This document shows, piece by piece, positions 13,145 through 21,679 of a stretch of 34,329 nucleotides of DNA (position 1 is its first letter; every line of letters starts with the position of its first letter). The position numbers and the translations under genes are program-made. The notes under the pieces were generated by a model. It was not told the DNA's origin. It made no database searches and saw only the letters and a list, made by a program, of their open reading frames with translations. This DNA is from an uncultured Flavobacteriales bacterium (GTDB lineage Bacteria; Bacteroidota; Bacteroidia; Flavobacteriales_D; Sanyastnellaceae): contig CAJQKK010000066.1 of the NCBI GenBank assembly GCA_905478895.1, positions 1 to 34,329 of the forward strand. The letters are read 5' to 3'.

Positions 13145-14776
13145 ATGGCGAACGGTCAATTTCAAGTTCCATACCCGGTCAATGAACCGGTACAGTCATA
13201 TGCGCCAGGCTCTGCAGAGCGCGAGGAGGTGTTGAAAACGTACAGGGACCTTTACAACCAAGTTGCCTTGGATGTCCCAATGTTCATCGGTGGGAAAGAA
13301 GTGCGAACTGCGAAAAAAATGCCAATGACACCTCCGCATGACCACCAACATGTTCTGGGGCATTACAATTATGGGGATGCCTCACATGTCACCGCGGCGA
13401 TTGAAGCGGCCTTGGCGGCACGTTCCAGCTGGTCGGCGCTGCCATGGCATGAGCGCGCAGCTGTATTTTTGAAAGCTGCGGATTTACTGGCGGGCCCTTA
13501 CCGAGCAAAAATCAACGCCGCAACGATGTTGGCCCAGTCCAAGAATATTTATCAAGCAGAGATAGATGCTGCTTGTGAATTCATTGATTTCTTGAGGTTT
13601 AACGCGTATTTCTTGCAAGAGATTCAAGCCGTCCAGCCGGAAAGTGCAGAGGGCATTTGGAATCGAATGGAATACCGGGGCTTAGAAGGATTTGTATTTG
13701 CGATTACGCCTTTCAATTTTACGGCAATCGCAGGCAATCTTTGTGCTGCTCCTGCACTCATGGGCAACACCATCGTCTGGAAGCCTGCAGATTCGCAAGT
13801 TTTTAGCGCCCACGTGATCATGGAAGTGTTTCGTGAAGCGGGGTTGCCGGACGGCGTCATTAATATGGTGACTTGCGATGGGCCGGAAGCTGGAGAAGTC
13901 GTTTTCAAGCATCCCGATTTAGCGGGATTGCACTTTACAGGGTCCACCGGTGTGTTCAGGCATGTGTGGAGGGAGATAGGAAACAACATTGAACGGTATC
14001 GAAATTATCCGCGAATTGTGGGTGAAACGGGTGGAAAAGACTTCGTACTCGCTCATGCGTCTGCCAATTTGGATGAAGTGGTCACAGGACTGATTCGAGG
14101 GGCGTTTGAGTTTCAAGGGCAGAAATGCAGTGCCGCTAGTCGCGCCTACATTCCCAAAAGCATGTGGAAAGAGTTGGAGCCAAAACTGATCGGTTACGTG
14201 AAGGAATTGAGCATGGGCTCACCAGAGGATTTTAAGAACTTCATTACGGCGGTCATTGACGAACGAGCATTCGATAAAATTCAAGCTTACATTGAAGGAG
14301 CAAAGCAGAATCCAGACGCAGAAATCCTCGTTGGTGGCCAATGTGATAAATCATGTGGCTATTTTATTTCACCCACTGTTGTGCTTTCCAAAACCCCTGA
14401 TTCCACCACTATGGTAGAGGAGATTTTCGGACCCGTTCTCACCATATTTATCTATGAAGATAATGATTTCGAAGCAACAATGGACGTGGTGGATTCGACG
14501 AGCGAGTATGCCCTTACTGGAGCAATTTTTGCTCAAGACCGAATCGTTATCGATCGCGCAACGAAACGCCTTGAGCACGCCGCAGGCAACTTCTATGTAA
14601 ACGACAAGCCCACCGGTGCCGCCGTCGGACAACAGCCTTTCGGTGGAGCCAGAGGTTCAGGCACGAACGACAAGGCAGGAAGTGTTTTGAATTTATGGCG
14701 ATGGACGAGTGCGAGAACCATTAAAGAAACGTTGGTTCCTGCGCGTCATTACAGCTATCCATTTATGGAGGAATAG
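13145..14776 (+). CDS. pruA: L-glutamate gamma-semialdehyde (1-pyrroline-5-carboxylate) dehydrogenase
   Basis: NAD-dependent aldehyde dehydrogenase that oxidises glutamate semialdehyde to glutamate, the second step of proline catabolism. At 543 residues it is the long, monofunctional type found in eukaryotes and Bacteroidota. The N-terminal NEPVQSYAPGSAER segment is typical. The catalytic cysteine is C328 in FEFQGQKCSAASR and the general base E294 in VGETGGKD; TPFNFTAIAGN (188-198) and FTGSTGVF (264-271) form the cofactor site, and the C-terminus carries QQPFGGARGSGTNDK. No proline dehydrogenase gene is adjacent, so putA/prodh must be elsewhere. A TAnnTTTG box lies upstream and a strong terminator begins 17 bases after the stop. 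Confidence 0.96.
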   Translation: MANGQFQVPYPVNEPVQSYAPGSAEREEVLKTYRDLYNQVALDVPMFIGGKEVRTAKKMPMTPPHDHQHVLGHYNYGDASHVTAAIEAALAARSSWSALPWHERAAVFLKAADLLAGPYRAKINAATMLAQSKNIYQAEIDAACEFIDFLRFNAYFLQEIQAVQPESAEGIWNRMEYRGLEGFVFAITPFNFTAIAGNLCAAPALMGNTIVWKPADSQVFSAHVIMEVFREAGLPDGVINMVTCDGPEAGEVVFKHPDLAGLHFTGSTGVFRHVWREIGNNIERYRNYPRIVGETGGKDFVLAHASANLDEVVTGLIRGAFEFQGQKCSAASRAYIPKSMWKELEPKLIGYVKELSMGSPEDFKNFITAVIDERAFDKIQAYIEGAKQNPDAEILVGGQCDKSCGYFISPTVVLSKTPDSTTMVEEIFGPVLTIFIYEDNDFEATMDVVDSTSEYALTGAIFAQDRIVIDRATKRLEHAAGNFYVNDKPTGAAVGQQPFGGARGSGTNDKAGSVLNLWRWTSARTIKETLVPARHYSYPFMEE

Positions 14777-14793
14777 GCTGTTTGGTCAAGAGC

Positions 14794-14825
14794 AAAAAAA
14801 AAGGGCTTAGTAGGCCCTTTTTTTT
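14794..14825. terminator. Bidirectional terminator between pruA and the winged-helix gene
   Basis: AAAAAAAAAGGGC and GGCCCTTTTTTTT form a stem around a TTAGTA loop, with A and T runs on both sides. It lies between two convergent genes (pruA ends 14776, the minus-strand gene ends 14844) and can serve both. Confidence 0.9.
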
Positions 14826-14843
14826 CGCGCAGTCCGAAATGGG

Positions 14844-15386
14844 TCAAAGTAAGTCCTCAGCGTATCGCATTTTGGGTATCTCAGTCATGTCAACTCGATT
14901 AGGCGTAAACCCGTGTCTTTCAGAGAGATATTGTAAGTCATTCTTCCGAATGCGGCCATTGTCATCCACCCAATTCCTGGCGACAATAAATTTGTCTTTT
15001 TTTCCATCTTCTCCTACCGTGACGATTTTTCCTTGGATTGCACGCAAACGAAACGCACTGTTCAGAATGCTTGCACGCACTTTGGGGTGGTCATCCGATT
15101 TACGGCCCTTCTTTTCCATGGCAAGTGCGATGAGATCATTGTATCGCAAAGGCATGTCTTTTTCCTCAAGTTGTTCGAGAATGAATTTCCCCCAAACACT
15201 TTTTGGTCCACGTTTACGTGCTTTCGAGCCTGTTTGAGTCAAAAGCACACCTGTAGCCTCGTCTTGGCTCTGTCCTTTCAGTTTTCGTAATATCTGGTCA
15301 ACGTGCTTGATTTCCCCAAGAAGCCGCCTTTTTTGTTCCGAATAGTAGTGGATAATGGATCCGATTTCTTTTGCTGAAAGTTCCAT
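14844..15386 (-). CDS. Uncharacterised coiled-coil plus winged-helix-like protein
   Basis: Protein of 180 residues, not assigned to a named family. Residues about 5-40 form a charged helix or coiled coil (SIIHYYSEQKRRLLGEIKHV). A basic linker with ARKRGPKS (about 55-62) resembles an AT-hook-like patch. Residues about 63-142 look like a HARE-HTH-type winged helix: a first helix FILEQLEEKDMPLRYNDLIA, a second RASILNSAFRLR, then a hairpin IVTVGEDGKKDKFIVARNW. This suggests DNA or RNA binding, or a regulatory subunit; there is no catalytic motif or signal peptide. It stands alone, with rnpB upstream on the same strand and a shared terminator downstream. The ATG at 15386 is the only sensible start. 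The winged-helix call is by eye. Confidence 0.75.
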   Translation of the reverse strand: MELSAKEIGSIIHYYSEQKRRLLGEIKHVDQILRKLKGQSQDEATGVLLTQTGSKARKRGPKSVWGKFILEQLEEKDMPLRYNDLIALAMEKKGRKSDDHPKVRASILNSAFRLRAIQGKIVTVGEDGKKDKFIVARNWVDDNGRIRKNDLQYLSERHGFTPNRVDMTEIPKMRYAEDLL

Positions 15387-15443
15387 GTTTTATCAATTTC
15401 TTCACACAAACTTAATGCTTAATGTCAAAAAAACTGAAAAAAA

Positions 15444-15451
15444 CAAAGGTA
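15444..15451 (-). promoter_or_regulatory. Putative -7 box of the winged-helix gene
   Basis: The minus strand reads TACCTTTG, an exact TAnnTTTG match, between rnpB and the gene starting at 15386. It implies a leader of about 55 bases that is rich in T runs. Confidence 0.4.
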
Positions 15452-15474
15452 TTTGTCATGAGAGTGTCAGGAAG

Positions 15475-15820
15475 TGATTTTTAATGATAAGCCGGATTCT
15501 GTTCACCTCGAAAGGCGCTTCATCATTTATCTATGCAATCAACCCACTGGCTTGGGCGAGCAACCCTTAAAATGCCAGCCTATGCGATCTTGCAACCCGC
15601 AAGGTTTACCAAAGCCGACAAATCTCTTCGTCGCTGGTGAGCTCTTACCTCACCTTTTCATCCTTACCTGTGCTCCGTTATGAAACTGAGCCATCGGCGG
15701 TTTAAATTTCTGCAGCACTATCTGTCATGTTTCACATGCCTTCCTTTTGAGAAGTGCGGTGCCCTGCGTTGTCCGGACTTTCCTCTCCTGTAAAGGAGCG
15801 ATGAAGTCTCATTTCAATCA
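15475..15820 (-). ncRNA. rnpB: RNase P RNA (bacterial type A-like)
   Basis: Catalytic RNA of RNase P, which matures tRNA 5' ends. On the minus strand the 5' conserved region GAGGAAAGTCCGGAC is at 15785-15771 and the 3' conserved region ACAGAATCCGGCTTAT at 15502-15487; GGTAAGAGCTCACCAGCG and the CTGCAGAAAT element lie between. I place the ends by the P1 helix: TGATTGAAATGA (15820-15809) pairs with TCATTAAAAATCA (15487-15475) around a small internal loop, giving about 346 bases. The RNA would begin five bases after the M28 peptidase stop codon, so its promoter must lie in that coding region, or it is processed from a longer transcript. A TACTTTG lies near 15837-15843. I see no clear terminator after it. 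Confidence 0.94.
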
Positions 15821-15825
15821 ATATT

Positions 15826-17106
15826 TCAATCCCAAAGTACAGACATCTGTATTTCTTCACCACCGCGTTCGATGATGACATTTGATTCAGATCCGGCCTC
15901 AAACAAACTCAATGCTGTCATATAACTCATCATGTCCGTCACGAGTACCGTGTCTATTTTTTTTACAACATCACCACGAATTAAACCGGCCGAGGCCGCG
16001 GGTCTGCCTTCGGAGACCCCGTCAATTCGCATGCCAACCCCCGAAAACAAATAGTCGGGAATAACGCCCAAGGTAACCTTGAATCGAGGCGTACTCTCTT
16101 CATCTTGATCTTTTGTGGCTGTGAACGGCCAATCTTCTTGCTCATTCAGTCGCTGTATCAACCGTTCAACGAAATTCACAATGCGCACAATGCCTTGAAT
16201 ATTGATTTTTTCCGCGGTATCGGATGGCTTATGGTAGTCAGGGTGTTGTCCTGTAAAGAAATGAAGGGCAGGAATCCCTTCTAAATAAAATGACGTGTGA
16301 TCACTCGGCCCTACACCGCTTTCGCTTGGAACAAAAATGAATCCTTCGTCGTTGCACTCTTCCAGTAACTCCATCCACCGCGGTGATGTCCCGGTGCCAT
16401 AAACCGCCAAGGTGTCGCCGCGAAGCCTTCCAATCATGTCAAAATTGATCATGTAATCGATGGACTCCAGCGGAATGGTTGGTGACTTGCAGAATTGATT
16501 GGATCCCCACAGCCCCTTTTCTTCGCCAGAAAACGCAGCAAATAAAAGTGATTTGTTTTGTTGCGACTGCGCGAAGCGCTCGCTGAGTTCTAACATGCCA
16601 GCCACACCTGATGCGTTATCATCTGCACCATTATGAATTTCAGGTTGGCCGCGAAATAAAGAATTCTCATCACCATAGCCGAGGTGATCGTAGTGGGCGC
16701 CAATGACCCCCCATCGCTTATCCTCTTGCGGCAATGCGTAAAGCACATTCTTTCCGGTGATTGCTTGCACTAGTGCCATTCCCAATGACGCAGAGTCACC
16801 GTGGCCGTGCATTTGCATTGGAGGATGTGGTTTGTATTCAAAGCGCTGGAACGAGCCGACCTCTCCCCTTGCTGATAGGCCTTTCGACGCAAACACGGAA
16901 TCAATCCAAGCACTTGCAATGGCCTCTCCTTCTTCGCCTGTCTCCCTGCCTTGCATCGCATCCGAAGCAAGCGCTTGAACATAGGCGTTGATTCGCTCCG
17001 AGCCGCGCATGGTTTGGGTTTCACTGTCATTGCAAGAGGTGAAGACTACAGACATTGTGGCGAAAACAACAAAAACATGACAAAAAGGGAAAGGAAGTGC
17101 TTTCAT
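15826..17106 (-). CDS. M28-family zinc aminopeptidase lipoprotein with C-terminal PDZ domain
   Basis: Exported peptidase of 426 residues. The N-terminus is a lipoprotein signal (VVFTSC, lipidated Cys25). The M28 catalytic domain has zinc ligands H138 (GAHYDHLGYG), D162 (GADDNASG), the E195-E196 pair (SGEEKGLW), an Asp in NFDMIGRL and a final His near HFFTGQHPDYHKPSDT. This set is complete, so the enzyme should be active. The last about 85 residues form a PDZ-like domain (LGVIPDYLF, VGMRIDGV, GRPAASAGLIRGDVV), often used to bind peptide termini. The family cleaves N-terminal residues from peptides in the periplasm or at the surface. It is divergent from a PD40 lipoprotein gene, with 35 bases between the start codons and overlapping promoters, and is followed at once by rnpB. 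Confidence 0.93.
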   Translation of the reverse strand: MKALPFPFCHVFVVFATMSVVFTSCNDSETQTMRGSERINAYVQALASDAMQGRETGEEGEAIASAWIDSVFASKGLSARGEVGSFQRFEYKPHPPMQMHGHGDSASLGMALVQAITGKNVLYALPQEDKRWGVIGAHYDHLGYGDENSLFRGQPEIHNGADDNASGVAGMLELSERFAQSQQNKSLLFAAFSGEEKGLWGSNQFCKSPTIPLESIDYMINFDMIGRLRGDTLAVYGTGTSPRWMELLEECNDEGFIFVPSESGVGPSDHTSFYLEGIPALHFFTGQHPDYHKPSDTAEKINIQGIVRIVNFVERLIQRLNEQEDWPFTATKDQDEESTPRFKVTLGVIPDYLFSGVGMRIDGVSEGRPAASAGLIRGDVVKKIDTVLVTDMMSYMTALSLFEAGSESNVIIERGGEEIQMSVLWD

Positions 17107-17113
17107 TCGAGTT

Positions 17114-17131
17114 TACTTTTGCGCAAAATTC
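17114..17131. promoter_or_regulatory. Overlapping face-to-face promoters on a palindrome
   Basis: The plus strand reads TACTTTTGC (17114-17122), an exact TAnnTTTG box for the PD40 lipoprotein gene. The minus strand reads GAATTTTGC (17131-17123), one mismatch, for the M28 gene. Together they form the perfect 12-base palindrome TTTTGCGCAAAA (17117-17128). The two boxes point toward each other, so RNA polymerase could occupy only one at a time. Confidence 0.5.
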
Positions 17132-17141
17132 GACAGAAGTC

Positions 17142-18245
17142 ATGAATAAAGAAGCACGTTGGAGCTTAATTTTAGTTGTTGCTCTCATAAGTTGCGGAGA
17201 ACAAGGTGTGTCCGTGAATTCATCTCAACCAGAGGAGGTTGAGCCGGGGTTGCGTTTGGAAGGGGAAGATCACTTCGCGGCTTTGCGGCAGCTTACGTTT
17301 GGTGGTGATAATGCTGAAGCGTATTGGTCATTTGCCAATGATCAATTGGTGTTTCAAGCCAACAACCCAAGTTGGGGGACGGGTTGTGATCAAATCTTTG
17401 TTTTGCAACTGGATGACGATTTCACGCCATCCTCTACGCCGCCATCACAAATTTCCAATGGCTTAGGCAGAACAACCTGCGCATACTTCATGCCTGGCGA
17501 TACCACAGTGGTCTTTGCATCTACTCACCTCGCCGACACTCTTTGTCCTGCCGTGCCTCCACGAGGACCTAAAGGGGAATATGTCTGGCCAATTTATGAG
17601 GGATATGACATTTTTACATATGACTTGCACGGGGCCTTGATTTCACAATTGACCGATTTGCCTGGTTATGACGCGGAAGCCACCATTAGTCCAACGGGTG
17701 ATCGAATGGTCTTCACAAGCACGCGCAGCGGCGATTTGGAGCTTTTTACATGCAAGCTCGATGGTTCAGACGTTGTCCAGGTAACAGACGAACTTGGTTA
17801 CGACGGAGGAGCATTCTTCTCACCCGATGGAAGCCAATTGATCTGGCGCGCGAGTCGACCCCAAACGTCGGAAGAAGTTGAACATTATACGGACCTCTTG
17901 AGCAAAGGACTTGTGGAGCCAACGGCTATGGAATTATTCATTGCCAACGCTGACGGCTCAAACGCCCGGCAATTGACGGATTTAGGAGGGGCAAATTGGG
18001 CGCCTTTCTTTCATCCAAGTGGAGAAAAAGTGCTTTTTTCTAGCAATCACCACACGGGAGGCTTTCCGTTCAATATTTTCATGATCAATGCAGATGGCAC
18101 GGGTTTGGAGCAGATTTCATTCGACTCGGCGTTTGATTCCTTTCCAATGTTCTCTCCCGACGGTAAGAGATTGGCGTTTTCTTCCAATCGAAACAATGGA
18201 AGAACACGCAACACCAATGTATTTGTGACAGATTGGGTTGAATGA
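17142..18245 (+). CDS. TolB-like PD40 beta-propeller lipoprotein
   Basis: Lipoprotein of 367 residues. The signal ends at LISCGEQ (lipidated Cys18). The rest is a beta-propeller of PD40 repeats: ISPTGDRMVFTSTRSG, FSPDGSQLIWRASR, FHPSGEKVLFSSNHHTG and FSPDGKRLAFSSNRN, each followed by an xLFxxxxDGSxxxQxT strand. Such propellers are binding scaffolds, and in some Bacteroidota proteins they are fused to peptidases. The divergent M28 gene makes a joint role in peptide handling plausible, but this is inference. The start at 17142 is chosen over an open frame from 17055 because it gives the lipoprotein signal and lies 20 bases after the promoter box. The stop overlaps the next start by four bases. 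Confidence 0.88.
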   Translation: MNKEARWSLILVVALISCGEQGVSVNSSQPEEVEPGLRLEGEDHFAALRQLTFGGDNAEAYWSFANDQLVFQANNPSWGTGCDQIFVLQLDDDFTPSSTPPSQISNGLGRTTCAYFMPGDTTVVFASTHLADTLCPAVPPRGPKGEYVWPIYEGYDIFTYDLHGALISQLTDLPGYDAEATISPTGDRMVFTSTRSGDLELFTCKLDGSDVVQVTDELGYDGGAFFSPDGSQLIWRASRPQTSEEVEHYTDLLSKGLVEPTAMELFIANADGSNARQLTDLGGANWAPFFHPSGEKVLFSSNHHTGGFPFNIFMINADGTGLEQISFDSAFDSFPMFSPDGKRLAFSSNRNNGRTRNTNVFVTDWVE

Positions 18246-18847
18246 ATGATGCGCCTCAGTGTTTTGCACTTCACAAGCCTTTTGGGGTGCTGAGTCAGTT
18301 CACTTCAGAAGGCGGACATCCAGGCCTGCATTCTTTGAATTTGGGCTTGCCACCAGATGTTTACCCCATAGGAAGGTTGGACCGTGACTCAGAGGGGCTT
18401 TTGCTTTTGTCCAACAATTCCGCGCTAATTCATGAGTTGTTGGAGCCATCCAAAGGGCATCCGAGAACCTATCGCGTCCAGGTCGAGGGCTTAGCGGCGA
18501 TGAACCAAATCCAAGCGATTCAAAAGCCGATGAATTTGCGGATTAAAAAAAAGGACCATCGAACGAGACCTTGCTTCGCTAGGATGGTCGAAGATCCGAA
18601 GTTGGCCGACCGTGTCCCTCCTATTCGCCAGCGAAAATCAATTCCAACGAGTTGGATTGACATCACCTTAACGGAAGGGAAAAATAGACAAGTGCGAAAA
18701 ATGACAGCACACGTTGGACTGCCTACTCTGCGGCTTGTGCGCATCCAAATTGGTCAATTGACATTGGATGATTTGAATCTGGAACCGGGAAGAGTGGTGA
18801 TGTTGAATGCTCAGCAGACCCAATGTGTACTTGCGATAGGAAAGTGA
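18242..18847 (+). CDS. rluE: RluE/RsuA-family rRNA pseudouridine synthase
   Basis: Pseudouridine synthase of 201 residues without the N-terminal S4 domain, the layout of RluE (E. coli 23S rRNA U2457). The catalytic aspartate is D47 in PIGRLDRDSEGLLLLS; the HKPFGVLSQF opening, TYRVQVEG, and the C-terminal LTEGKNRQVRKMTAHVGLPTLRLVR motif are typical. The target position cannot be proved from sequence, since RsuA, RluB, RluE and RluF are close relatives, but the missing S4 domain favours RluE. The ATG overlaps the PD40 lipoprotein stop (ATGA), so expression is coupled. The plsC-like gene follows after 14 bases. Confidence 0.92.
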   Translation: MNDAPQCFALHKPFGVLSQFTSEGGHPGLHSLNLGLPPDVYPIGRLDRDSEGLLLLSNNSALIHELLEPSKGHPRTYRVQVEGLAAMNQIQAIQKPMNLRIKKKDHRTRPCFARMVEDPKLADRVPPIRQRKSIPTSWIDITLTEGKNRQVRKMTAHVGLPTLRLVRIQIGQLTLDDLNLEPGRVVMLNAQQTQCVLAIGK

Positions 18848-18861
18848 AGCTATCTTGCCCC

Positions 18862-19623
18862 ATGGTTCATTCAGTGTTTTATTTCGCTCGAACAACGATT
18901 GCACTCATTTGGTCTTTTGTCTGCTGCCTTTTTGCGCTCATACTTGCACTTTTAAGCAAACGCTTGATTCCATTTGTCTTAACCGAGATAGGCAGTCGGA
19001 TGTGGAGCGTTAATATGCTGAAAATTGCAGGGGTCAATCGCCCGACGCTCAGTTTCTCTTCCGACGCGGCCAAGTTTCAAAATTGGCCAACGAAGGCCAT
19101 CGTTGTCTCGAATCATGCAAGTCAAATTGACATCAATGTTTGCGCAAGTGTGATTCCACGCCCTATTGTTTACCTGGCGAAAGCAAGCATTCGAAATGTG
19201 CCTGTTTTGGGGTTGCTCAATGCACGTGTTGGAACGGTGTTCATTGACCGCAGCAATCCGAATTCGGCAAAAAAATCCGTTGAAAACCTTCAGGCATCAC
19301 TGAGGAATGGGATCTCAGTGATTGTTTATCCCGAAGGAACGCGAAGTTCAACCGGGGAATTGAATTCGTTCAAAAAAGGAGCATTCTATCTGGCTGCCGG
19401 AGCAAATGTTCCTGTCATCCCCATGCATGTCCATGGAACGCGCAAAGTGTTGCCAAAGGGGGGGTTATTGCTGAGGCCTAATCCAGTGCATGTTAGATTT
19501 GGAGAGCCTATTTATGCGAAGGACGCGTCCAGTGTAGGGGTCGCTGACTTGACCAAGTCTTCGTTCGCGCAGGTGGATGAAATGCGAAGCTGGCACCTGA
19601 GCCATGTGCAGACCCCTGATTGA
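18862..19623 (+). CDS. plsC: 1-acyl-sn-glycerol-3-phosphate acyltransferase
   Basis: Membrane acyltransferase of 253 residues making phosphatidic acid from lysophosphatidic acid. A hydrophobic N-terminal segment (about 10-32) anchors it in the inner membrane. The catalytic HX4D motif is NHASQID (H85, D90); FIDRSN (128-132) and YPEGTRSS (156-163) are the next blocks, and VPVIPMHVHG the last. The start at 18862 (MVHSVFYF) is preferred over an in-frame ATG at 18823, which would overlap rluE. It is the last gene of the PD40 lipoprotein-rluE-plsC unit and ends 15 bases from the convergent flavoenzyme gene, with no evident terminator between them. The acyl acceptor is inferred from family membership. 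Confidence 0.9.
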   Translation: MVHSVFYFARTTIALIWSFVCCLFALILALLSKRLIPFVLTEIGSRMWSVNMLKIAGVNRPTLSFSSDAAKFQNWPTKAIVVSNHASQIDINVCASVIPRPIVYLAKASIRNVPVLGLLNARVGTVFIDRSNPNSAKKSVENLQASLRNGISVIVYPEGTRSSTGELNSFKKGAFYLAAGANVPVIPMHVHGTRKVLPKGGLLLRPNPVHVRFGEPIYAKDASSVGVADLTKSSFAQVDEMRSWHLSHVQTPD

Positions 19624-19638
19624 CCGGGCACAGACTTC

Positions 19639-21663
19639 TTATTTCCAATTCGAAATGGAATAAGCAGCTTCCAAACCTTCGCGAATTGCCCTTTGCGCGT
19701 CTAGTTTGCGGGCATCAAGTGCTCCTCCTATTCGTTCAACGCAAATGCCTTTAGCCCCCAACTGCGTATGCAATGGAGCGAAACTTGTCTGCCCTGCACA
19801 AACCACGACATGATCGAATGACAGGCTGTGCGTCTCTCCCGACTCAATGAATTCCAATTTTCCGTTTTCAAAAGCAAGGTATTGAACACCACTGTGCGTA
19901 ATTACACCTTTGTTTTTTAGCTGAAGGCGATGAATCCAACCGGTGGTCTTGCCAAGTTTGCCTCCTACTTTGCCCGCTGATCTTTGAAAGATATGAATTG
20001 ACCTTGGTGATTGAACAAGCTCTGGGCTGTTTACCCCCCCTCGGCTACTCAGGGATTGGTCAATGCCCCATTCTTCGAAAAAACCGGGTTTTTTCGTGTG
20101 GGTCAAATATTCTGCGACGTCAAAGCCTATTCCACCGGCACCAATGATAGCGACCCGCTTTCCCGGCTCGACCTTTCGTTTGAGTACGTCGAGGTAACTC
20201 AATACTTCAGGAGTTTCTGCCCCTGGAATGTCCCAGGAGCGCGGCTTCACACCGGTGGCGAGAATGACATGATCAAATCTGAGCAGGGAATTGACGTCCG
20301 CCTCCGTATTGAGTTGGAGATTGACATCATAGTGAGTGAGCATAAAACCAAAGTAGCGCAACGTTTCATGAAACTCCTCCTTGCCAGGAATGCGTTTGGC
20401 CATGTTGAATTGCCCCCCAATTTCAGCAGCAGATTCAAACAAAGTGACCTGATGCCCCAAACGAGCCGCTTCAATTGCAGCGCTCAATCCTGCGGGTCCA
20501 GACCCCACTACAGCGACGCTTCGAACTTCCGTGGCTTTGGCTTGCAATGGCCATTTGGATTCATAACTCGCTCTGGGATTCACCAAACACGTTGCAATTT
20601 TATTTTGAAAGATGTGATCGAGGCATGCTTGATTGCAACCGATGCACGTGTTGACAGAATGCGGATTCGTCTTGGATTTGTTGACGATTTCGGGATCGGC
20701 CAAGAAGGGACGCGCCATAGAAACCATGTCAGCGCAACCCGATTGAAGCGCCGTTTCACACGCATCAATGGTGTTGAATCGGTTGGTTGTGATGAGCGGA
20801 ACCCCTACATGTCCCATCAGTTTTTTTGTGACGAATGCAAATCCCCCTCGAGGAACCAAGGTTGCTATCGTAGGGATCCGAGCTTCATGCCATCCAATGC
20901 CCGTATTGATTGCGTCTACGCCTTCTCGTTCCAACGCTTTCGCTAATGATTGGATTTCATCCCAGCTGCTTCCCTCCTCGATTAGGTCCAGCATGCTCAA
21001 ACGAAAAATGATAGCGAATTCAGTCCCAACTTTTTCTCTGATGCTTCGAATGATTTCAATTGGAAATCGCATCCGGTTCTCAAAGGTTCCTCCGTATTGG
21101 TCCTGCCTTTTATTGGTGGCGGAGACCAGAAATTGATTGATGAGATAGCCTTCCGAGCCCATTATTTCAATTCCGTCGTAACCGGCTTCTTTGGCAATGG
21201 CGGCACATTTCGCGTATTGCAGGATCGTTTTCTTGACACCACGAATGGAAAGACTGGCCGGTTTGAAACGATTGATGGCCGCTTTAATGCTGGAAGGGGC
21301 CACATTTAAGGGATGATAGCTGTACCGACCACCATGCAGAATTTGAAGGCAAATTTTACCGCCATTTGCATGCACCGCATCTGTTATGATTTGATGTTTC
21401 TTGATTTGGCGCCGGGCCGTCAATTTGGCTCCGCCGGGCTTCAGCACTCCCCTGCGGTTTGGTGAGATGCCACCGGTAATGATGAGGCCTGCTCCCCCTT
21501 TGGCTCGTTCTCCATAAAATTGTGCCAACGCATTGAAACCATCTTTTGCTTCTTCCAGTCCGGTGTGCATGCTTCCCATTAAAATTCGATTGGGAAGGTG
21601 AAGCGGTCCCAGCTGAATGGGCTGGAACACCTGCAATTCTTTCGTTGAATTCAAATTGGTCAT
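19639..21663 (-). CDS. FadH-like NADH:flavin oxidoreductase (2,4-dienoyl-CoA reductase family)
   Basis: Iron-sulfur flavoprotein of 674 residues with the FadH layout. A TIM-barrel of the old-yellow-enzyme family (1 to about 330) carries Y173 (EGYLINQFL) and H259 (GIGWHEAR), which match the acid/base pair of E. coli FadH. The 4Fe-4S ligands are C340, C343, C347 and C359 in CIGCNQAC and KIATCLVNPRA. Then comes a dinucleotide-binding part with VVGSGPAGLSAA (386-397) and a second IGAGGIGFDVAEYL motif. Residues match 2,4-dienoyl-CoA reductase, used in oxidation of unsaturated fatty acids, but related trimethylamine and enone reductases share this layout. It follows the giant exported-protein gene by 16 bases, so it is probably cotranscribed. 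Confidence 0.9.
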   Translation of the reverse strand: MTNLNSTKELQVFQPIQLGPLHLPNRILMGSMHTGLEEAKDGFNALAQFYGERAKGGAGLIITGGISPNRRGVLKPGGAKLTARRQIKKHQIITDAVHANGGKICLQILHGGRYSYHPLNVAPSSIKAAINRFKPASLSIRGVKKTILQYAKCAAIAKEAGYDGIEIMGSEGYLINQFLVSATNKRQDQYGGTFENRMRFPIEIIRSIREKVGTEFAIIFRLSMLDLIEEGSSWDEIQSLAKALEREGVDAINTGIGWHEARIPTIATLVPRGGFAFVTKKLMGHVGVPLITTNRFNTIDACETALQSGCADMVSMARPFLADPEIVNKSKTNPHSVNTCIGCNQACLDHIFQNKIATCLVNPRASYESKWPLQAKATEVRSVAVVGSGPAGLSAAIEAARLGHQVTLFESAAEIGGQFNMAKRIPGKEEFHETLRYFGFMLTHYDVNLQLNTEADVNSLLRFDHVILATGVKPRSWDIPGAETPEVLSYLDVLKRKVEPGKRVAIIGAGGIGFDVAEYLTHTKKPGFFEEWGIDQSLSSRGGVNSPELVQSPRSIHIFQRSAGKVGGKLGKTTGWIHRLQLKNKGVITHSGVQYLAFENGKLEFIESGETHSLSFDHVVVCAGQTSFAPLHTQLGAKGICVERIGGALDARKLDAQRAIREGLEAAYSISNWK

Positions 21664-21679
21664 GGGAGTTCAAGTTAAT

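Noticed and set aside
15474-15683. Plus-strand open frame of 69 codons
   Set aside because: It lies antisense within rnpB, whose conserved ends and P1 helix are clear.
17055-17141. Upstream extension of the PD40 lipoprotein to 17055
   Set aside because: It would cross the promoter palindrome and overlap the divergent peptidase gene, and would destroy the lipoprotein signal.
20011-20946. Plus-strand open frame of 311 codons
   Set aside because: Antisense to the FadH-like gene, with no recognisable motifs and a composition unlike a real protein.
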